Assembly: GCA_018417955.1 (NCBI GenBank)
Contig: JACTVC010000004.1
Span: 310,001-374,000, forward strand
DNA from: Laccaria trichodermophora
Lineage: Eukaryota > Basidiomycota > Agaricomycetes > Agaricales > Hydnangiaceae
DNA length: 64,000 bases
Reading direction: 5' to 3'
Below, one piece after another: positions 59,126 through 64,000 of the stretch; the stretch's first letter is position 1; every line of letters starts with the position of its first letter. The notes below the pieces were generated by a model. It had not been told where the DNA came from. It made no database searches and saw only the letters and a list, made by a program, of their open reading frames with translations. The position numbers and the translations under genes were made by a program.

Positions 59126-61169
59126 TGGGTAACCCATATGGGTACTGACCCATGGGTCCCCTGGGTATGGGTCAGAGTCAGCCCCACAATACCCATCCAA
59201 AACCCATACCCATGCCATGGGTTTATCATCAAACTTAAGTAATTATGTACTATATAGCTCATTTACATAACCTCAGGATGGTGGCTTGCCATTTTTTGCA
59301 TCTCAAAAAGGCAGAATCAGAAAAATCCCCATCACCTTCCAATCTCCATCACGAAATTCCTATCATGGGCAAGCAGCATGAGGCTGACAATCCCTGTGAC
59401 ATAACTGCTGGGAAGCACAAGCAGACCATCAGTGATAGGGCCAAGGCTGTGGTAAACAAGTTCAAAAAGGTTGCTCATTGCAAATTGAGTAAGAAGGATG
59501 CTGACAATACCACAGACATGAGCTCTGTGAGTTCAGATGCACCTTCGACCTCCATCAGACCTGAAAAAAAAGCCCACAAAGTCACTGTGCAGTCTGAGGA
59601 AGAAGATGACAAAGCACTGGCTTCCCAAGGTGTCACCGACATCATGGAAGTCACTGTTGATGGTCATGTCAGAAGCTCCTGCTCACTCAGTCAGCAGCCA
59701 TCTCAGGCATCTGCACACTCATCTACACTGAGCACGGCTTCAGGTCCCAAGCTTGAAGAGGTGTCACAGGAAGAGCTTGATCAAAAGCAACTTGGTAAGT
59801 CTCTTTATTCACAGTAGATAAAGTTTAACTTACATCATGTCATTAGAACAAATGAAAAAAGGTTGGAATACCACTGTACATGCATTCTATGATCCCAATC
59901 CAGCCATCAAGTATAATAGCAATGGCTGGAAATGTCATGTCTTTTGATGCATGGGAAGGGGTTGTACACAGCTGATCAAGAGGTACTTGGACACATCGGA
60001 TGCCCAGTCTACCAGCAACATGCAAAGGCACATCAAGAAGTGCTGGGGGGAGGATGTCCTAAGCGCTGCCTAGGATGCCAAAGATCCCAAGGTCTGGACA
60101 AAGGTTCTTCGCAACTATCAACTAAACAGATCAATCACCACTGCATTCGAAAGGAAAGGAAAAGGAAAGGTTACTTACTCACACCAGACCCACACATGGA
60201 CCAAGACTAGGTACCATCTTTGTCTCACTCATGTTGCAAAGCTAATCGTCAAAAATTTCAGGGTGGAGATTGTCCATTGGGTGAGCAAAAGCAACCGCCC
60301 ATTTGCGATTGTGAAAGATCAAGGCTTCCAGTCTCTTATGAAAACCGGCTGGCCTAATCACTACATTCCACACCTGATGATGGTATCACGCAATGTAAAG
60401 AAAGTCTTTCTGAAGTCTAGAAGACAGATTGCAAAAATGTTATGGGTATGTTCATAATCATTTGAATGAAAACATATCTAAAGCTCATGCAGGAATATGA
60501 TGGTGCTCTGAACTATGCCACTGATGCATGGACATTGCCAAACCACCAAGCATACATTGCCATCACTGTCCATCTGGAGCAAGATGGTAAACCCATTAGC
60601 TTGTTATTGGATATCATTGAGGTTGCACAGGTCAGCTACTCACCAATACATCCCTCTATTTGATTCATTAACCCGTATTCATCCTCCGAAGTCACATTCT
60701 GGACTCGTCCTGGTGGGAGCATTCACACATGTCCTGAAAGACTTTGGAATCAGCAATAAGGTCACGATTTTGCGAACAACATAGAGTAAATGACTGACAA
60801 GCTTTCATTAGACCCTCAGCGTTACATGTGACAATGCCAGTCCCAATGACATCATGATTGACAACCTCACCAATCTCCTCCCCAACTTCCCTGGAGATGC
60901 CAACCATACATGATGCTTTGCCCACATCGTCAACTTGATTTCAAAGAGTCTTCTTCGGCAATTTGACCTTCCAAAGAAAAAGGGTGATGAGGTGCTCAAC
61001 CAGACCAAACAGGATTTGTTAGATTTAGCTGGGGACATCGACCTCAAGGAAGCGGAGACAAGGACTATGGAAGGCGACCTGGACAACAATAATATCAATG
61101 GATGGGTCGATGAACTTGCACTCTTGACCAAGGAAGAAGTGGCAGAGCTATTGGAAAGTGTACTGCCAG

Positions 61170-62409
61170 TAGTGCTTGAAAGTCCAGTCCAGTCCAGTTT
61201 TTTGGCCCAAAATGAAAAGACCGAGACCAAGACTGGTCCACACAATTTCTAAAACCTCAAAAGACTGGACCAGGAATGGAAAAGACCAAGACTGCAGTCT
61301 TTTTCGGTCTTTGGACCAGTCTTGGTCCAGACTGGTTACAACCAGTTCAAGACTGGTTTTTCAACTAAATATGCAATAAAATATGCAATTATGAGTTGGT
61401 AGGTTTACTTACATTCATTGTAGCTTCTAAACGAGTGCAAGAATGTTAAATTATGTTGAGAATTGATGTATATACAAAAATACTAAGGTACAGTTGAGTG
61501 CAAAAAGAATGAAGGTTGGTTCATTTTTCTGGTTCTTTCTAAGAATCTATTGTACCTCAAATGTATTTGTGTATCCTTTTACATTATGTAGTTGTGTTAC
61601 ACTTCCCTTGGTATGGACTAATTTCAGTGAAAGCTGGGGCCTTGAGAAGGTTTTTATTCTGGAGGCCATTTTTGGCATCTGAAAAAAAAAAATGCACTAG
61701 CTGCAGAGGTAGCCAGAACATACCTCTGGTCAACCTGAATGAGCATATCAAAGAATTAGTCAAAAATACTGAGCGGTTAGGTCTGTAGAGGCTTTGGAAA
61801 ATGGCTTGTTTTGTCTAAAACAGGCCAAAAATGACCAAAATAGCACAAAATGACCATTTTCTGGAGGCTCTACAAGCATAACCGCTCAGTATTTTTAACT
61901 AATTCTTTGATAGGCTCATTCAGGTTGACCAGAGGTATGTTATGGCTACCTCTCCAGTTAGTGCATATTTTTTTTTTCAGATGCCAAAAATGGCCTCCAG
62001 AATAAAAACCTTCTCAAGGCCTCAGCTTTCACTGAAATTAGTCCATACCAAGGGAAGTGTGACACAACTACATAATGTAAAAGAATACACAAATACATTT
62101 GAGGTACAATAGATTCTTAGAAAGAACCAGAAAAATGAACCAACCTTCATTCTTTTTGCACTCAACTGTACATCTGCTATTTTCACGAAATATTTTACAG
62201 TTTTGTATGTATCTTTGTCAGTTTTTGGCCTAAAAATATGATCTTAGGTGTGTTTTGAAGGGTTATTATGTAAGTACAAAAGACCGGTCTTAACCGACAA
62301 GACCAGTCCACATTAACCAGTCTTTTTGTGGTCTTCTGATCTCAAATCTGAAAGACCAAGACTGCAGGTCCAGTCTTTTGCAGTCTTGGGACTGGACTTC
62401 CAAGCACTA
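61170..62409. mobile_element. hAT-type non-autonomous element 5 (1240 bp), carries a nested fold-back
   Basis: Ends TAGTGCTTGAAAGTCCAGTC and, on the other strand, TAGTGCTTGGAAGTCCAGTC. 8-bp duplication actgccag at 61162-61169 and 62410-62417. Same family as element 1. The extra length is the 678-bp inverted-repeat element inside it. Confidence 0.93.
61491..62168. mobile_element. mariner-type fold-back element (678 bp)
   Basis: Begins CAGTTGAGTGCAAAAAG and ends with its reverse complement, flanked by TA on both sides (61489-61490, 62169-62170), as for Tc1/mariner. The two arms, about 61491-61807 and 61849-62168, are near-perfect inverted copies with only scattered mismatches and a loop of roughly 40 nt. 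A transcript would fold into a hairpin of over 300 bp. Confidence 0.9.
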
Positions 62410-62963
62410 ACTGCCAGTCAGATTAGTTCTTGTCAAGGTATGAGATTTTCAACACACCTGAGTTTGTTCTAACCATTTTCTATCACCAGGTTCACAAAAT
62501 TGCCTTCAAAATTGTTCACTCAACAACAATCTTGCTGCTAGAGTGGCGTCACATTGTTGCAGACCTAGCATTGAAATACCCAGGGTTAACTGAGCGCCTC
62601 ATTCCAAGAGATGTTGTGATGAGGTGGAATTCAACTTATGATATGCTTGAGGTCATGCTGAAGTACCAGAAAGCAGTTGACATCATGACAAGCTCTAGAG
62701 AGAACAGGTTGAGGGAGTACGAATTGACTCAGGGTGAATGGAAAATTGCTGTGCAGCTTCATGACATTCTCAATGTATGTCACACATTGTGACTATGTAC
62801 TACTTTCTCGCTCATTCCATGCATTGCTAGGTTCTCAAAGATGCTATGACATTCTTTTCATGTGCAACTCCTCATCTTGCAACCATGATCCCTGCCATGG
62901 ACCTTATCGACCAGGAGTTCACAACCAACAGCCTGAACAAATCATATGAACCTGCAATCCATG

Positions 62964-64000
62964 TAGGGAATGTCACGGGTTTGTAAACCCGTGCGGGTCA
63001 ATGCCACGGGTTTGTATGGGTACGGGTATGGGTTGCGGCCTAGTAACCCTCTCCTGACCCGCACCCACGCTGCGGGCACGGCGGGTTTTGGCACGTGAAT
63101 GTTCTTTCAAGCTCAACGGGTATTCGGCGATACCCAGAGAATATTGCCAATTGCGCGGCAATGCAGACGGCAGACCTTCCTACTGTACAGCAGCTGTACA
63201 GTACCTGTGGCGTTGGTCCAATAGATAAAAAGAATTGCGTCGCTAAAAAAATCCACATCTGTCTATCCCACATCCCATCCCACATCCCGAACCTATGCCG
63301 ACAGACTCTCCTGAGGCCTCTGGCCCTCGTAAACGTAAACTTTCAGCGAAGGTGACTACTAATGGTGACCCTGAGGTGGAACGAAAGAAGAAGAGATTAG
63401 AAGCGAAGGTACAGAGCACGAAACCGGCACCTACCCAAAAGCACTCTAAGACTACAACAAAGGCAGCCGTGATTCCGAAACCAGCCCCACGACCACGACA
63501 CCCCTCTGTTGAGGTTGAGGAGGTTGAGGATGAGTCTGCTAACCGCACTTCCGTCCCACCTCGCAATCCACAACATGTCCTGGAGGCCGCCGATGGGAGT
63601 GACGATGATGTCGGCACCCCACCACCTCGAAAATCCACCAAGAAACCTGTGGTCACTAAACGGCGTCCCTCTGTTGAGCTCGAGGAGGTTTTCGACGAGT
63701 CGGATAGACGTACCTCTGTCCCCCCTCGCAATCCACGACACGTCTTGGAGGCCGCCGATGGGAGTGATGATGATGAAGAAGATCCCGACCCTGATGTAAA
63801 CGAGGGGTGTGAGGCACCTGAAGAAAGCGATGAGGCCGAATTGGGTACGTAGCTTGCTCATCACATCATAGAACTAAACTGACCATTAGTATGACAGAAC
63901 GACTGTCTAAGGATTGGACCTCACCTATCTACGTCTTTTTTAGGACGTCACCTCGCATTGACTATGTGGATGGCCGTCGTGCTCACATATTTGAATGTGC
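62964..64000 (+). mobile_element. hAT transposon 2, left part, runs off the window
   Basis: Left end TAGGGAATGTCACGGG, same TAGGGAAT start as transposon 1, followed by acgggtttg/gggtacgggtatggg subterminal repeats and a transposase gene. It begins in the middle of the transposon 1 transposase, so it inserted later. The right end lies beyond 64000. Confidence 0.8.
63295..64000 (+). CDS. hAT transposase (transposon 2), 5' part
   Basis: Exon 1 63295-63844 starts at the only ATG that opens the frame; intron 63845-63897 (53 nt); exon 2 runs from 63898 off the window. The N-terminal 180 residues are basic then acidic and contain a duplicated block (VEVEEVEDES...TSVPPRNPQHVLEAADGSDD, about 40 residues, twice). 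Exon 2 encodes RLSKDWTSPIYVFFRTSPRI and GRRAHIFEC, the BED-like finger entry of agaricomycete hAT transposases. No stop is seen in the visible part, so it may be active. Confidence 0.85.

Larger units (their letters stand above)
59278..62960 (+). pseudogene. hAT transposase (transposon 1) with stops and insertion
   Basis: Recognisable segments: an acidic Ser-rich N region, a BED-like zinc finger region (WKCHVF, CMGRGC, NMQRHIKKCW), ATDAWTLPNHQAYIAI, VTCDNASPND, CFAHIVNLISKSLLRQFD, VVMRWNSTYDML and ATMFFSCATPHLAT. Introns with normal sites are visible, for example 59795-59848 region and after 60448. Premature stops occur at 59946 (tga after CHVF), 60071 (tag) and 60909 (tga before CFAH). The element at 61170-62409 splits the frame, and the C terminus is cut at 62963 by the next hAT, so the dimerisation end is missing. 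Not functional. Confidence 0.85.
58570..62963 (+). mobile_element. hAT transposon 1, autonomous type, decayed
   Basis: The left end TAGGGAATAGCC at 58570 is followed by gggtatgggt-type subterminal repeats (continuing after the element at 58596-59125). A transposase gene follows from about 59278. The right end is not visible because another hAT starts at 62964. It lies beside the N-terminal piece of the Tc1-like transposase, so it probably inserted there. Confidence 0.7.

Noticed and set aside
1..64000. tRNA, rRNA or CRISPR features
   Set aside because: No tRNA-like A/B boxes in proper arrangement, no rRNA-like sequence, and the spaced repeats present are explained by the 69-bp intron array and transposons; the genome is eukaryotic.

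Overview
The window is nuclear DNA of a mushroom-forming basidiomycete (Agaricomycetes). The evidence is dense short GT-AG introns (mostly 46-70 nt), lineage-typical gene families (F-box, BTB, MYND, a NACHT/NLR-like NTPase, a large atypical G-alpha, SDE3/MOV10-like helicases) and many nested hAT and Tc1/mariner-like elements. Exon coordinates below were derived by hand from splice motifs, reading phase and comparison of duplicated copies; nothing was run against a database. Layout: 1-940 is a 321-bp tandem repeat. 2130-9904 holds a duplicated F-box gene (first copy broken by a 1.2-kb insertion, second intact) and an intronless FAD monooxygenase with a tandemly duplicated promoter. 11508-26188 holds three same-strand copies of a zinc-finger SF1 RNA helicase of the SDE3/MOV10/SAD-3 type: copies A and C are intact ten-exon genes of 996 and 997 aa, copy B is a pseudogene. 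A small NIMA-like kinase sits between B and C. 26409-29863 holds a MYND-finger protein and a BTB protein. 31905-35190 holds two copies of a 0.9-kb repeat flanking a small membrane-anchored Cys-rich protein with two homologous modules. 36100-39075 (minus) is an 11-exon G-alpha of 603 aa with a large Ser/Gly/His-rich insertion and Ser in place of the switch II catalytic Gln. 42-47.5 kb holds degenerate duplicated minus-strand sequence. 47725-52915 is the outstanding feature, an NLR-like NACHT gene. 52916-64000 is a transposon nest. The NACHT gene starts with three ordinary exons. After them it continues as a chain of 49 candidate exons of exactly three nucleotides each, every one flanked by an acceptor AG and a donor GT (one GC), and ends in a short terminal exon. 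The central 28 triplets lie in a perfect 69-bp register (66-nt intron plus 3-nt exon). The introns there are almost identical, while the triplet varies freely and is never a stop. Outside that register the introns are unrelated in sequence and 45-119 nt long, yet the AG-NNN-GT spacing persists. If spliced as predicted, each codon of a roughly 50-residue tail is its own exon. The array could diversify an NLR tail one residue at a time by unit gain, loss or exchange. The right arm is a degraded Tc1-like transposase hit by several hAT-type non-autonomous elements with 8-bp target duplications, then a hAT transposase with stop codons, which in turn contains a hAT element carrying a long fold-back hairpin and is interrupted by a second, apparently intact hAT running off the window. 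RNA-silencing helicases, an NLR-like gene and hairpin-forming repeats therefore lie within 50 kb of each other.
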